From: Robertmurraya sp.
GTDB taxonomy: Bacteria; Bacillota; Bacilli; Bacillales; Cytobacillaceae
Reading direction: 5' to 3'
Assembly: GCA_025451895.1 (NCBI GenBank)
Contig: JANWJP010000103.1
Coordinates: 1-41,621 of the forward strand
Length of the DNA: 41,621 bases
Notes under the pieces: generated by a model
The model's input: only the letters and a program-made list of their open reading frames with translations
Database searches by the model: none
Told to the model about the DNA's origin: nothing
Shown here: in pieces, positions 34,720-41,621 of the stretch
How the letters are laid out: every line of letters begins with the position of its first letter
How positions within the stretch are numbered: the stretch's first letter is position 1
Made by a program: the position numbers and the translations under genes

Positions 34720-36399
34720 TTACTCAATGGCAAAAATAAAAGCATACAACGGTTGATTTCCATCATGTACTTCTATTTCAACATCTGCAAATTCACTTTC
34801 AACATATTCAACCAATGCCTCGACATCCTCATCAGAGGCGTCTTCCCCTTTTAGAATTGTCAAAATTTCCGAATCTTCGTCTATCATTTCTTTCAGAAGA
34901 TTTTTGGCGGCATTCAGATAATTCTCATCTTTAACGATAATATTTCCGTCATAAATTCCCATGAAGTCATCTTTCTTAATTTCCATGCCATTGTATGTTG
35001 TATCACGCACAGCGAAAGTAATCTGGCCGGTTTTTACATATTTCATGGCTTCAGTCATTTCTGATTTATTCGACTCTAAATCAGCTGTAGGGTTAAATGC
35101 AAGCAATGCTGACATCCCCTGCGGCACAGTCTTGGAAGGGACGACAGCCACATTTCTTCCGGAAACCTCTGCCGCTTGTTCTGCAGCCATAATAATGTTT
35201 TTATTATTCGGCAGAATAATGATCTTTTCCGCATTAATCTTTTCAATAGCTTTGATAAAATCCTCCGTACTCGGATTCATCGTTTGCCCGCCTTCAATCA
35301 CTTCATGTGCGCCGATGCTGCGGAACAAATCGGCAATTCCGCTTCCCATGGACACAGTGATGATGCCGTATTCAAGCTGCTGTTCTTTCTTGGACGTCAT
35401 ATCAGCGGGAGTTTTTTGATCCTTCTCCACAATCGCGGAATGCTGCTCTCTCATATTTTCAATCTTAATATTAATAAGATTTCCATATTTCAGTCCATAA
35501 GTGAGGACTTCTCCCGGCTTCTCAGAATGAATATGCACTTTCACCACATCGTCATCGGCCACTACTAAAAGAGAGTCTCCGAATTTACTGAGATCATTGC
35601 GGAATTTCTCTTCAGAAAAAGGGTGAACAGCTGTCTTTTCATCTTCAAATCGAACCATGAATTCTGTACAATAGCCGAACTCAATATCTTCAGCATCCAA
35701 TTGTCCCTGAACGCTCTTATGGTGTTCGGCACTGACCAGTTCCTCCATAGTCGGAACCGCCACATCGGCTTCGGTAATCTTTTCACCTTTTAATTCAGCG
35801 AGGAAGCCTTCATACACAAAAACAAGACCCTGTCCTCCACTGTCCACTACCCCGACTTCTTTGAGCACCGGGAGCAAATCAGGAGTCCGCTGCAATGAAG
35901 CCCTTGCTTCCTTCACAATATCTTCCATTATTTTAACAATGTCCTTGTTTTTCTTTGCCGATTCGACTGCCTTCCTTGCTGAATCTTTAGCAACGGTCAG
36001 AATGGTGCCTTCGACAGGTTTCATGACCGCCTTATAGGCAGTTTGGACGCCGGCTTCAAACGCTGCTGCAAACGCTTTGCCGTCTACAACAGACTTTTGC
36101 TCAATAGATTTTGCAAAACCGCGGAAAATCTGCGATAAAATGACACCGGAGTTTCCTCTTGCTCCCATCAATAAACCTTTTGACAAAGCAAGACCGACTT
36201 TTCCGATATGAGCTTGGACATTCTTCTTTACTTCTTTTGCCCCGGATGTCATTGACAGGTTCATATTGGTGCCTGTATCCCCATCCGGAACAGGGAACAC
36301 ATTCAATGAATCAACATATTTTGCATTTGCTGACAAACGGGCTGCTCCCTGGAATATCATCTCAGCAAATCTCTTTCCGTCTAAAATCTCGATAGACAC
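34720..36399 (-). CDS. yloV: YloV, fatty acid kinase ATP-binding subunit FakA family
   Basis: DhaL-domain kinase of the FakA family. In Staphylococcus FakA phosphorylates fatty acids carried by a FakB (DegV-family) protein so that exogenous fatty acids can feed PlsX/PlsY. The 559-residue product opens with the DhaL domain (SLNVFPVPDGDTGTNMNLSM near residues 31-50, GARGNSGVILSQIFRG near 79-94), followed by the middle FakA domain (GVVDSGGQGLVFVYEG) and the C-terminal DegV-like domain with IILPNNKNI and SALLAFNP. The start is GTG after TGAGGAGG. It follows yloU by 19 bp. The FakA role is inferred from the family; a partner FakB is not in the window. Confidence 0.9.
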   Translation of the reverse strand: MSIEILDGKRFAEMIFQGAARLSANAKYVDSLNVFPVPDGDTGTNMNLSMTSGAKEVKKNVQAHIGKVGLALSKGLLMGARGNSGVILSQIFRGFAKSIEQKSVVDGKAFAAAFEAGVQTAYKAVMKPVEGTILTVAKDSARKAVESAKKNKDIVKIMEDIVKEARASLQRTPDLLPVLKEVGVVDSGGQGLVFVYEGFLAELKGEKITEADVAVPTMEELVSAEHHKSVQGQLDAEDIEFGYCTEFMVRFEDEKTAVHPFSEEKFRNDLSKFGDSLLVVADDDVVKVHIHSEKPGEVLTYGLKYGNLINIKIENMREQHSAIVEKDQKTPADMTSKKEQQLEYGIITVSMGSGIADLFRSIGAHEVIEGGQTMNPSTEDFIKAIEKINAEKIIILPNNKNIIMAAEQAAEVSGRNVAVVPSKTVPQGMSALLAFNPTADLESNKSEMTEAMKYVKTGQITFAVRDTTYNGMEIKKDDFMGIYDGNIIVKDENYLNAAKNLLKEMIDEDSEILTILKGEDASDEDVEALVEYVESEFADVEIEVHDGNQPLYAFIFAIE

Positions 36400-36418
36400 A
36401 AAATTTCCTCCTCACACA

Positions 36419-36781
36419 CTAAGGGTTCGTTACACGAACACCTTGAACATAAATATTTACCGAATCTATATTTATCCCCAAAGTTTTTTTAAGGATATAT
36501 TTTACTTGTTGCTGCACATTATGGGCCACCTCGGAGATTTTCGTTCCATAACTGACAATGATATACATATCAATATGTACCTGATCATCTTCCTGGCGAA
36601 CGATCACTCCGCGGGTAAAATTTTCTTTGCGCAAAATTTCTGCAATACCATCTTTAATTTGTTGTTTTGAAGCCATTCCGACAATGCCGTAGCATTCAAC
36701 GGCAGCTCCGCCTGCCACTGTGGCAATGACATCGTTGGAAATATCGATTTGCCCGTATTTCGTTTTAATTTCAATAGACAT
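36419..36781 (-). CDS. yloU: Asp23/Gls24 family envelope-stress protein YloU
   Basis: Small Asp23/Gls24-family protein. Members are linked to cell-envelope homeostasis and often sit next to yloV/fakA. The 120-residue product reads MSIEIKTKYGQIDISNDVIA and contains the typical AAVECYGIVGMA and VSYGTKISEVAHNVQQQV segments. ATG start after AAAGGGGG. It is the first gene of the yloU-yloV pair, on the opposite strand from rpmB. Confidence 0.94.
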   Translation of the reverse strand: MSIEIKTKYGQIDISNDVIATVAGGAAVECYGIVGMASKQQIKDGIAEILRKENFTRGVIVRQEDDQVHIDMYIIVSYGTKISEVAHNVQQQVKYILKKTLGINIDSVNIYVQGVRVTNP

Positions 36782-37096
36782 TAACCGTTCCCCCTTTGGA
36801 ATTGTCCTAAAGCTAAAATTATTTTACTATAAGCAATTTGATTTTAAAAGACACACTTTAAACTATAATAGCCTGCTCTTATTATAAGAACATTCTTTCT
36901 TAGTATATGTCAAGGTAAATTTCTTGAATCATCTTTGCATCTATTGCATTTCAATCACTTATATGGTAAATTATTAAAGTATCTTTTAATGGTTGAAAAG
37001 CATTTTTGTTTTTCGCATTTTTTATAATGTAAATTTGACCGGCCATTAACGGCACGGAGGAAGCTCCATGCTTTTTGTAATAAGGAGGGAAAGAAC
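36782..37096. other. Divergent intergenic region between yloU and rpmB (315 bp)
   Basis: AT-rich region that must hold promoters for yloU (minus) and rpmB (plus). On the minus strand a perfect TTGACA (36908-36913) and a perfect TATAAT (36881-36886) occur but 21 bases apart, too far for a normal sigma-A promoter. On the plus strand a TATAAT (37023-37028) lies about 70 bases before rpmB without a clear -35. I see no gene except the short leader frame before rpmB. Confidence 0.5.
37023..37028 (+). promoter_or_regulatory. Probable -10 box of the rpmB promoter
   Basis: A perfect TATAAT on the plus strand lies about 70 bases before the rpmB start, within an AT-rich run. No good -35 box at 16-18 bases is seen; TTGAAA lies 24 bases upstream. 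Confidence 0.45.
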
Positions 37097-37115
37097 ATGC
37101 CGCGTAAATGTGTGA
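37068..37115 (+). CDS. Possible 15-residue leader peptide overlapping rpmB
   Basis: An ATG placed 7 bases after GGAGG starts a 15-codon frame ([15 protein letters not shown]) that runs through the rpmB ribosome binding site and ends 16 bases inside rpmB in another frame. Both its site and spacing are good. If translated it would affect access to the rpmB start. Expression is unproven. Confidence 0.35.
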   Translation: MLFVIRRERTCRVNV

Positions 37116-37285
37116 TCACTGGTAAGAAAACATCAACCGGAAATTCACGCTCCCATGCGATGAATGCTACCAAGCGCAAATGGGGAGCTAATCTTCAAAA
37201 AGTGCGTATTCTTGTAAACGGCAAACCCAAGCGTGTTTGGGTTTCTGCAAGAGCACTTAAATCAGGTAAAGTGGAACGTGTATAA
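37097..37285 (+). CDS. rpmB: 50S ribosomal protein L28
   Basis: Large-subunit ribosomal protein. The 62-residue basic product begins [20 protein letters not shown] and continues [18 protein letters not shown], as in Bacillus L28. ATG start with AAGGAGG 7 bases upstream. It is the only gene on the plus strand, in the same inverted position as in B. subtilis. A terminator follows closely. Confidence 0.98.
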   Translation: MPRKCVITGKKTSTGNSRSHAMNATKRKWGANLQKVRILVNGKPKRVWVSARALKSGKVERV

Positions 37286-37290
37286 AAAAT

Positions 37291-37325
37291 AAAAGAGCGG
37301 CGCCTGTCCGCTCATTTTCTTTTCT
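37291..37325 (+). terminator. Intrinsic terminator after rpmB
   Basis: GAGCGG (37295-37300) pairs with CCGCTC (37308-37313) around 7 bases; it is preceded by A-rich sequence and followed by a T-rich tail. It lies about 10 bases after the rpmB stop. Confidence 0.8.
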
Positions 37326-37352
37326 GCCGGATTATTAATTTTTGCGGCAGAA
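37322..37352. repeat. 8-bp inverted repeat downstream of rpmB
   Basis: TTCTGCCG (37322-37329) and CGGCAGAA (37345-37352) are exact reverse complements around a 15-base AT-rich loop. There is no following T-run. It is the second of four hairpins between rpmB and spoVM. Confidence 0.6.
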
Positions 37353-37368
37353 CCGCTTTAAAACGACC

Positions 37369-37397
37369 AAGAGCATCCGGCCCGGCGGGATGCTCTT
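37369..37397. terminator. 10-bp hairpin between rpmB and spoVM
   Basis: AAGAGCATCC (37369-37378) pairs perfectly with GGATGCTCTT (37388-37397), with a GC-rich interior. Short pyrimidine runs follow in the plus direction and GTTTTAAA in the minus direction, so it may act as a weak bidirectional terminator. Confidence 0.5.
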
Positions 37398-37432
37398 TCC
37401 TTAATTAACGGCTGCGGTAAAGATGCCTCATC

Positions 37433-37470
37433 AAAAAATATAAACTTCTCACCTTTTTTGTGAAAAGTTT
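37433..37470 (-). terminator. Intrinsic terminator after spoVM
   Basis: On the minus strand AAACTTTTCAC pairs with GTGAGAAGTTT (37442-37452 with 37460-37470) with one G-U pair, followed after three bases by a run of six U (37433-37438). It lies about 90 bases beyond the spoVM stop. Confidence 0.8.
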
Positions 37471-37561
37471 TTGAAAGATAGCATAAACCGCATGACCAAA
37501 TAATCAACAATTGAGCCAATAATGAAGGAAAGTATCGGGAACGGGCGTTGTTTACATATTC

Positions 37562-37642
37562 TCAGCCTTTTTTAAACGCCCCCAGCATCGCGCGGACAAG
37601 ACCGCCCAAAAACTTCGGCAGTTTAATGGTATAAAATTTCAT
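37562..37642 (-). CDS. spoVM: Stage V sporulation protein M
   Basis: Tiny amphipathic-helix peptide that recognises the curved forespore membrane and anchors SpoIVA to build the spore coat; it is also a substrate or inhibitor of FtsH in B. subtilis. The 26-residue product starts MKFYTIKLPKFLGGLVRAML and ends in GAFKKG, nearly the same as B. subtilis SpoVM, with the conserved Pro9. GAGGAGGG lies just upstream; an extra ATG directly before the start could add one methionine. It sits between thiN and rpmB as in B. subtilis and shows the organism is a spore former. Confidence 0.96.
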   Translation of the reverse strand: MKFYTIKLPKFLGGLVRAMLGAFKKG

Positions 37643-37741
37643 CATGTCCCTCCTCATCATCTCAACGATACAGCTTCAATATTCATCGCCTTAATATCAT
37701 ATTCAATAAAATGAATTAAGTACTTTTTCGGATAAGGATTT

Positions 37742-38389
37742 TTAATCAGAACTCCTTATCACCATTAATATGCCGTCAGAAAACGAAAAAGTACCCTCAT
37801 CACAAATAAGTTCATTGCTTATGCACAGCGTTGAGCCGAAAGAGACAGTACGATTTGTGAGCGGATATTTAAATCCGGTTAAAGTCAGCTTTTTAACCAG
37901 AGGGGTAACAGGCACAAAAGAAATATATTTCATGTCATCCCGCTTTTTTATTGTGTAGGCTCCCGGACCTTTGCTGAAAACCACATTTTTCTTATCTATG
38001 ATTTTGATTGGAACATGATTCCCTTCTAAAACGGGTTTGATAAGAAGCTGAATATTGGCCATAAAATGATCCGCTCTTCCGCCGGTGGCGCCAAAAATCC
38101 TTATTTTGTCCGGTTTTTCCTGCAAGGCCCAATTGAGGGCAAGTTCAAGATCCGTCTCGTCCTTTTCAGGCCGAAAAACGTGAACAGTCTCAATTTCCTT
38201 TTGAATTAATTGATATTCTTCTTCAGTAACAGAGTCAAAATCCCCGAATGCATGAACTGGTTTCAAATTTTGGGAAAGGAGCGTGAAAACCCCTCTGTCC
38301 ACACCAACCCAGACAACTTCTTTCCCATTGTAATTTAGCAAAGAAGGAAGTAAATAAGGTGGTCCGCCGGCAAGAATATTGATGATCAT
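37742..38389 (-). CDS. thiN: Thiamine pyrophosphokinase
   Basis: Converts thiamine to thiamine diphosphate with ATP. The 215-residue product has the TPK catalytic domain: VWVGVDRGVFTLL, HAFGDFDSVTEEE, PEKDETDLELALNWAL and IFGATGGRADHFMANIQLL, followed by the beta-rich thiamine-binding domain (YISFVPVTP, LTLTGFKYPL). ATG start after AGGAGTG. It follows rpe after a terminator-like gap. Confidence 0.96.
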   Translation of the reverse strand: MIINILAGGPPYLLPSLLNYNGKEVVWVGVDRGVFTLLSQNLKPVHAFGDFDSVTEEEYQLIQKEIETVHVFRPEKDETDLELALNWALQEKPDKIRIFGATGGRADHFMANIQLLIKPVLEGNHVPIKIIDKKNVVFSKGPGAYTIKKRDDMKYISFVPVTPLVKKLTLTGFKYPLTNRTVSFGSTLCISNELICDEGTFSFSDGILMVIRSSD

Positions 38390-38440
38390 AGTACACTCCT
38401 CTTTTTTAAAAAATTGTAAAAACCGTTGAATTTCAAGAAT

Positions 38441-38472
38441 AGAAAGAAGCCAGCCTGTTCAGCTGACCCTTT
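38441..38472 (-). terminator. Probable terminator after rpe
   Basis: GTCAGC pairs with GCTGGC (38462-38467 with 38449-38454, one G-U pair) around a 7-base loop, with further A-U/G-U pairs outside and a U-rich tail (UUCUUUCU) on the minus strand. Moderate stability; it lies 15-20 bases beyond the rpe stop. Confidence 0.55.
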
Positions 38473-38487
38473 CCTTTTTAGTATGAA

Positions 38488-39132
38488 TTAGCCGCGCAAT
38501 TTTTGAATTGCTTCACGGCGGTTTTCTTCGTTAAATACAGCTGAACCTGCCACAAGCACAGTTGCACCGGCTTCAACGCAAAGTTTTGCTGTTTGTTCAT
38601 TTACGCCGCCGTCTATTTCAATTTCAATGTCTGCTCCTTTTGCAACAGCCATCTCTTTTACTTTCTTTATCTTCGGCAAAACAGACGGAATAAACTTTTG
38701 TCCGCCGAATCCGGGATTAACGGACATAAGCAGAACCATATCGATATCTTCTATAATATGTTGAATCATTTCTACCGGAGTTGACGGGTTCAGGACTACC
38801 CCCGCTTTCACACCGGCTTCTTTGATCTGATATATCGTGCGGTGAAGATGCTTGCAAGCCTCCACATGAACCGTAATGTAATCGGCGCCCGCCTTTGCAA
38901 ACGCATCAATATATCGCTCGGGATTTTCAATCATCAAATGAACATCAAGCGGCAGTTTGGTCACAGGGCGGATCGCTTCCACGATCAGCGGTCCGATCGT
39001 TATATTCGGGACAAAATGGCCATCCATTACGTCAACATGAATCCAATCTGCCCCTCCTTGTTCGACATCTTTAATTTCCGCGCCTAATCTGGAAAAATCT
39101 GCTGATAAAATCGATGGTGCAATTTTAATCAT
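38488..39132 (-). CDS. rpe: Ribulose-phosphate 3-epimerase
   Basis: Interconverts ribulose-5-phosphate and xylulose-5-phosphate in the pentose phosphate pathway. The 214-residue TIM-barrel product starts [20 protein letters not shown] and has the metal-site and signature segments [46 protein letters not shown] and [16 protein letters not shown] start; only a weak GAGG site lies upstream, 3 bases from the rsgA stop, so translation may be coupled to rsgA. Confidence 0.98.
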   Translation of the reverse strand: MIKIAPSILSADFSRLGAEIKDVEQGGADWIHVDVMDGHFVPNITIGPLIVEAIRPVTKLPLDVHLMIENPERYIDAFAKAGADYITVHVEACKHLHRTIYQIKEAGVKAGVVLNPSTPVEMIQHIIEDIDMVLLMSVNPGFGGQKFIPSVLPKIKKVKEMAVAKGADIEIEIDGGVNEQTAKLCVEAGATVLVAGSAVFNEENRREAIQKLRG

Positions 39133-39135
39133 TTT

Positions 39136-40020
39136 TTAATACCTCGGCTTTCTGTCTTTAATTTCCTGCAAAAATAATTGATAATGGTCATAGCGATATT
39201 GTGGAATTTCGCCTTTTTCGACCGCTTTTTTGACGGCACATTGCGGTTCTCCCATATGAAGGCAGCCTCTGAATTTGCATTGATTGCTCAACCGGGCCAT
39301 TTCCGGAAAACAGGAATCCAAATCCTCCGCATTGAGCGATTGAAAATCCAATGAACTGAAACCCGGTGTGTCAGCCACCAGCCCGCCGTCTATTTCAATT
39401 AATTCCACATGGCGGGTCGTATGTTTTCCCCGTCCCAAATGAGAGGAAATATCCGCTGTTTTTAACTCCAATTCAGGCCGGAGAGCATTTAACATAGAGG
39501 ACTTTCCCACACCGGATTGTCCGGCAAATACAGATGTTTTTCCTTTCAAATATTCTCTTACTTTTTCTATTCCTTCGCCCGTTTCGGCAGAAGTTAACAG
39601 GACCGGATATCCGGCATTTTCATAATCATTTGCATACCTTTTTATTTTCGCCAATTCGTCTTCATCTAAAAGATCTATTTTTGTAATGCAAATGACTGGT
39701 TTTATACAATTGGACTCAATCAGCACTAAAAACCGGTCAAGAAGTGAAGGGCTGAAATCAGGTTCAGTCGCGGAAAAGACGAGAATGGCCTGGTCCACAT
39801 TGCTAATCGGCGGCCTGATAAGCATATTCTTTCGTTCCTTCACTTCCAGAATATAACCTTTTTGCCCGCTTTCCAATTGAAAAACAACATAGTCGCCGAC
39901 AAGGGGAGTTATTTTATGTTTACGAAAAACTCCTCTTCCGCGGCATTCAATAATTTCATTCTGATCTGTCAGTACATAATAAAACCCGCTTAAAGCTTTA
40001 ACAATTTTACCTTCATGCAT
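39136..40020 (-). CDS. rsgA: Ribosome small subunit-dependent GTPase RsgA (YloQ/CpgA)
   Basis: Circularly permuted GTPase that checks late maturation of the 30S subunit; in B. subtilis CpgA also affects cell shape and is phosphorylated by PrkC. The 294-residue product has an N-terminal OB fold (MHEGKIVKALSGFYYV), then the G4 motif CITKIDLLD, G1 FAGQSGVGKSSMLN, G3 DTPGFSSLDF, and a C-terminal zinc site (CKFRGCLHMGEPQC pattern C-x4-C-x-H-x5-C). ATG start; it follows prkC by 24 bp, the conserved prkC-rsgA-rpe-thiN order. Confidence 0.98.
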   Translation of the reverse strand: MHEGKIVKALSGFYYVLTDQNEIIECRGRGVFRKHKITPLVGDYVVFQLESGQKGYILEVKERKNMLIRPPISNVDQAILVFSATEPDFSPSLLDRFLVLIESNCIKPVICITKIDLLDEDELAKIKRYANDYENAGYPVLLTSAETGEGIEKVREYLKGKTSVFAGQSGVGKSSMLNALRPELELKTADISSHLGRGKHTTRHVELIEIDGGLVADTPGFSSLDFQSLNAEDLDSCFPEMARLSNQCKFRGCLHMGEPQCAVKKAVEKGEIPQYRYDHYQLFLQEIKDRKPRY

Positions 40021-40044
40021 AGCAGCCCTCCTTCATACCACCGG

Positions 40045-41621
40045 TCAATTCACAGAGTAATTAAACTTCTCTTCCCTAATCACCTTACCGTCCCGGACAA
40101 CGCGGAGATATGCCGATGAATCCGGAGCAATTAAAAATTCAACTTTTTTCGTTGTGTTTTTCCTAATCTTAAATTCTTCCGCCAGTTCATCAATATCCCT
40201 GTTCACATCGCCAATATAGATTTGCACGACCTGCTCTTTCCCTTCTTCGGAAGGTTCATAAGGGATAATAAATTCATAAGGATAGGGTTTAAAAGGAAGA
40301 TTCGATTTTCCTTTTGATAGGATGACTTCGACTTTATCTCCTTTATGAAGTTCTGTTCCTGCTTCAGGCTCCTGGGAAATCACGAGTCCCTTGTCCACTG
40401 TTTCCGAGTATCGTTCTTCAATCACATCAATGACAAGACCGGTTTCATCTGCATAATCGTTAAGAGCTTTTTGATTGTAACCTGTCAAATCCCTGAGTTT
40501 TATCACTTCCGGGCCTTTGCTGACCGTAAATTCAATTATCGTATCCTCAGGAACAACTTTCTCGCCGGCCGGAATCGACTGCTCTATGATTGTACCGGGA
40601 TCTGAATCGTGAAAGACTTCATTTTTTCTGATATCTTTAAAATTCTTATCCGCTAAAAGTTTAAACACATCAGAATAAGAGCGGTCTTTATAATCGGCCA
40701 ACTCAAATCTGTTTTTGCCGAGACTGACATAAATATCGATGGTTGTTCCTTCCTTAACCATTCTGCCTGCCCTCGGGTCAGTCCGGATCACATGCCCCTC
40801 TTTTACTTCATCATTGGTAAGTTCTATCTTTTCTCCAATGACAAATCCTGCATCCTTTAATTCTTTTTCAGCATGTTTGACTGCAAGGCCGTATAAATCA
40901 GGAACCTCTATATCTTTCGGGCCGAGTATTCCCGGAAGAACAGTCAAAGCTAATATCGTCAGCATAACCAGGGTAATAAAGACCGATATTAATATTATGG
41001 GTCCTTTTTTTCTTTTCCCGGCGTTTGCGCCTCCCGTTGTTTCCTTGTCTTTATTTGTTGCCGGATTATTTTTGCCGTGGACACGGGTATCCCCTAAATC
41101 CTTCAGGCTATAATCCTCTGTAATGACAGGAATCGCCTTTGTTGCATCCGTATCCTCCGGAAACACAAGTTTTTTCTCATTGATTCTCTCCGGATCAAGG
41201 GCTGTTCGCAAATCATTCTCCATTTCCTCGGCACTTTCGTAACGGTGAAAAGGATCCTTCGCCGTCGCCTTAATTACAATATTTTCTACACTTTGGGGAA
41301 TGGAAGGATTCCAGCGGCGTACAGAAGGTGTAACAGATTGCAAATGCTTTAAAGCAATTGAAACGGCGGATTCTCCCGAGAACGGAAGCCTGCCTGTCAA
41401 TAATTCAAACATTACAATTCCCAGGGAATAAATATCTGACTTCCTGTTGGCCATCCCGCCCCTTGCTTGTTCCGGAGACAGATAATGAACAGAGCCGAGG
41501 ACCGAATTCGTCTGTGTGATGCTTGTTGCACTTAATGCCAACGCAATTCCAAAATCCGTTATTTTCACAGTCCCATTTTCATCAATCAAAATATTTTGCG
41601 GTTTAATATCACGGTGAATGA
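40045..41621 (-). CDS. prkC: Serine/threonine protein kinase PrkC, C-terminal part (cut by the window edge)
   Basis: Membrane Ser/Thr kinase that senses muropeptides and controls spore germination and cell-wall-linked functions. The gene runs off the window, so only about the last 525 codons are seen. They start inside the catalytic loop (HRDIKPQNIL, then DFGIA), continue through the kinase C-lobe, a long linker, one transmembrane helix (GPIILISVFITLVMLTILAL region) and three extracellular PASTA repeats (each ending like YVSLG, FTVSKG or VILSKG), then a C-terminal beta domain. rsgA follows 24 bp later. The true start lies outside the window. Confidence 0.97.
   Translation of the reverse strand, partial: IHRDIKPQNILIDENGTVKITDFGIALALSATSITQTNSVLGSVHYLSPEQARGGMANRKSDIYSLGIVMFELLTGRLPFSGESAVSIALKHLQSVTPSVRRWNPSIPQSVENIVIKATAKDPFHRYESAEEMENDLRTALDPERINEKKLVFPEDTDATKAIPVITEDYSLKDLGDTRVHGKNNPATNKDKETTGGANAGKRKKGPIILISVFITLVMLTILALTVLPGILGPKDIEVPDLYGLAVKHAEKELKDAGFVIGEKIELTNDEVKEGHVIRTDPRAGRMVKEGTTIDIYVSLGKNRFELADYKDRSYSDVFKLLADKNFKDIRKNEVFHDSDPGTIIEQSIPAGEKVVPEDTIIEFTVSKGPEVIKLRDLTGYNQKALNDYADETGLVIDVIEERYSETVDKGLVISQEPEAGTELHKGDKVEVILSKGKSNLPFKPYPYEFIIPYEPSEEGKEQVVQIYIGDVNRDIDELAEEFKIRKNTTKKVEFLIAPDSSAYLRVVRDGKVIREEKFNYSVN

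Noticed and set aside
36881-36913. TTGACA and TATAAT on the minus strand upstream of yloU
   Set aside because: Both boxes are perfect but 21 bases apart, outside the workable sigma-A range, so I do not call this a promoter.

Overview
The window is a stretch of Bacillaceae (Firmicutes) chromosome. It carries the classic Bacillus block running from prkC to sucD, and almost everything is on the minus strand. The organism is spore-forming by inference: a complete 26-codon spoVM lies between thiN and rpmB. Typical Bacillus features are strong AGGAGG-type ribosome binding sites, frequent GTG/TTG starts, sigma-A-like promoters and U-run terminators. The gene order matches Bacillus except for one large insertion and a few missing genes. 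All family names come from reading the translated sequences; no database was searched.

Read in the direction of minus-strand transcription (high to low coordinates), the right third holds prkC (cut by the window edge), rsgA, rpe, thiN and spoVM. Next come rpmB, alone on the plus strand, then yloU (Asp23 family), yloV (FakA family) and recG. The lipid block follows: fapR, with its own operator, then plsX, fabD, fabG and acpP. It is followed by rnc, smc and ftsY, so phospholipid synthesis, RNA processing, chromosome condensation and membrane targeting follow each other as in other Bacilli.

Between ftsY and ylxM-ffh, adjacent in B. subtilis, sits a self-contained operon of eight genes (about 22.4 down to 10.1 kb). 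It begins after the ftsY terminator with its own promoter. It encodes a secreted/membrane ectodomain protein, an ABC ATPase, an ABC-2 permease, a coiled-coil membrane protein with a Gly/Asn/Ser-rich segment, a MoxR-family AAA+ ATPase, a DUF58 protein, a BatA-like von Willebrand A (VWA) membrane protein and a 921-residue membrane protein with two VWA domains. The four ends of the first genes overlap or nearly touch, so they are probably co-translated. MoxR/VWA pairs are generally thought to act as metal-dependent chaperone or assembly machines; the role of this set is unknown. It is the best candidate for an undescribed system here.

The left part is housekeeping again: ylxM-ffh (SRP), rpsP, khpA, ylqD, rimM, trmD, rplS, then lepB, rbgA, rnhB, and finally sucC-sucD. 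ylqG and ylqH (between rnhB and sucC in B. subtilis) and sdaAB/sdaAA (between yloV and recG) are absent.

Unexplained non-coding structure includes an 18-bp perfect inverted repeat before ylqD, a long helix competing with a terminator between acpP and rnc, a hairpin inside the MoxR/VWA operon whose U-run faces the antisense direction, short upstream reading frames overlapping the starts of rpmB and recG, and a run of four hairpins between rpmB and spoVM.
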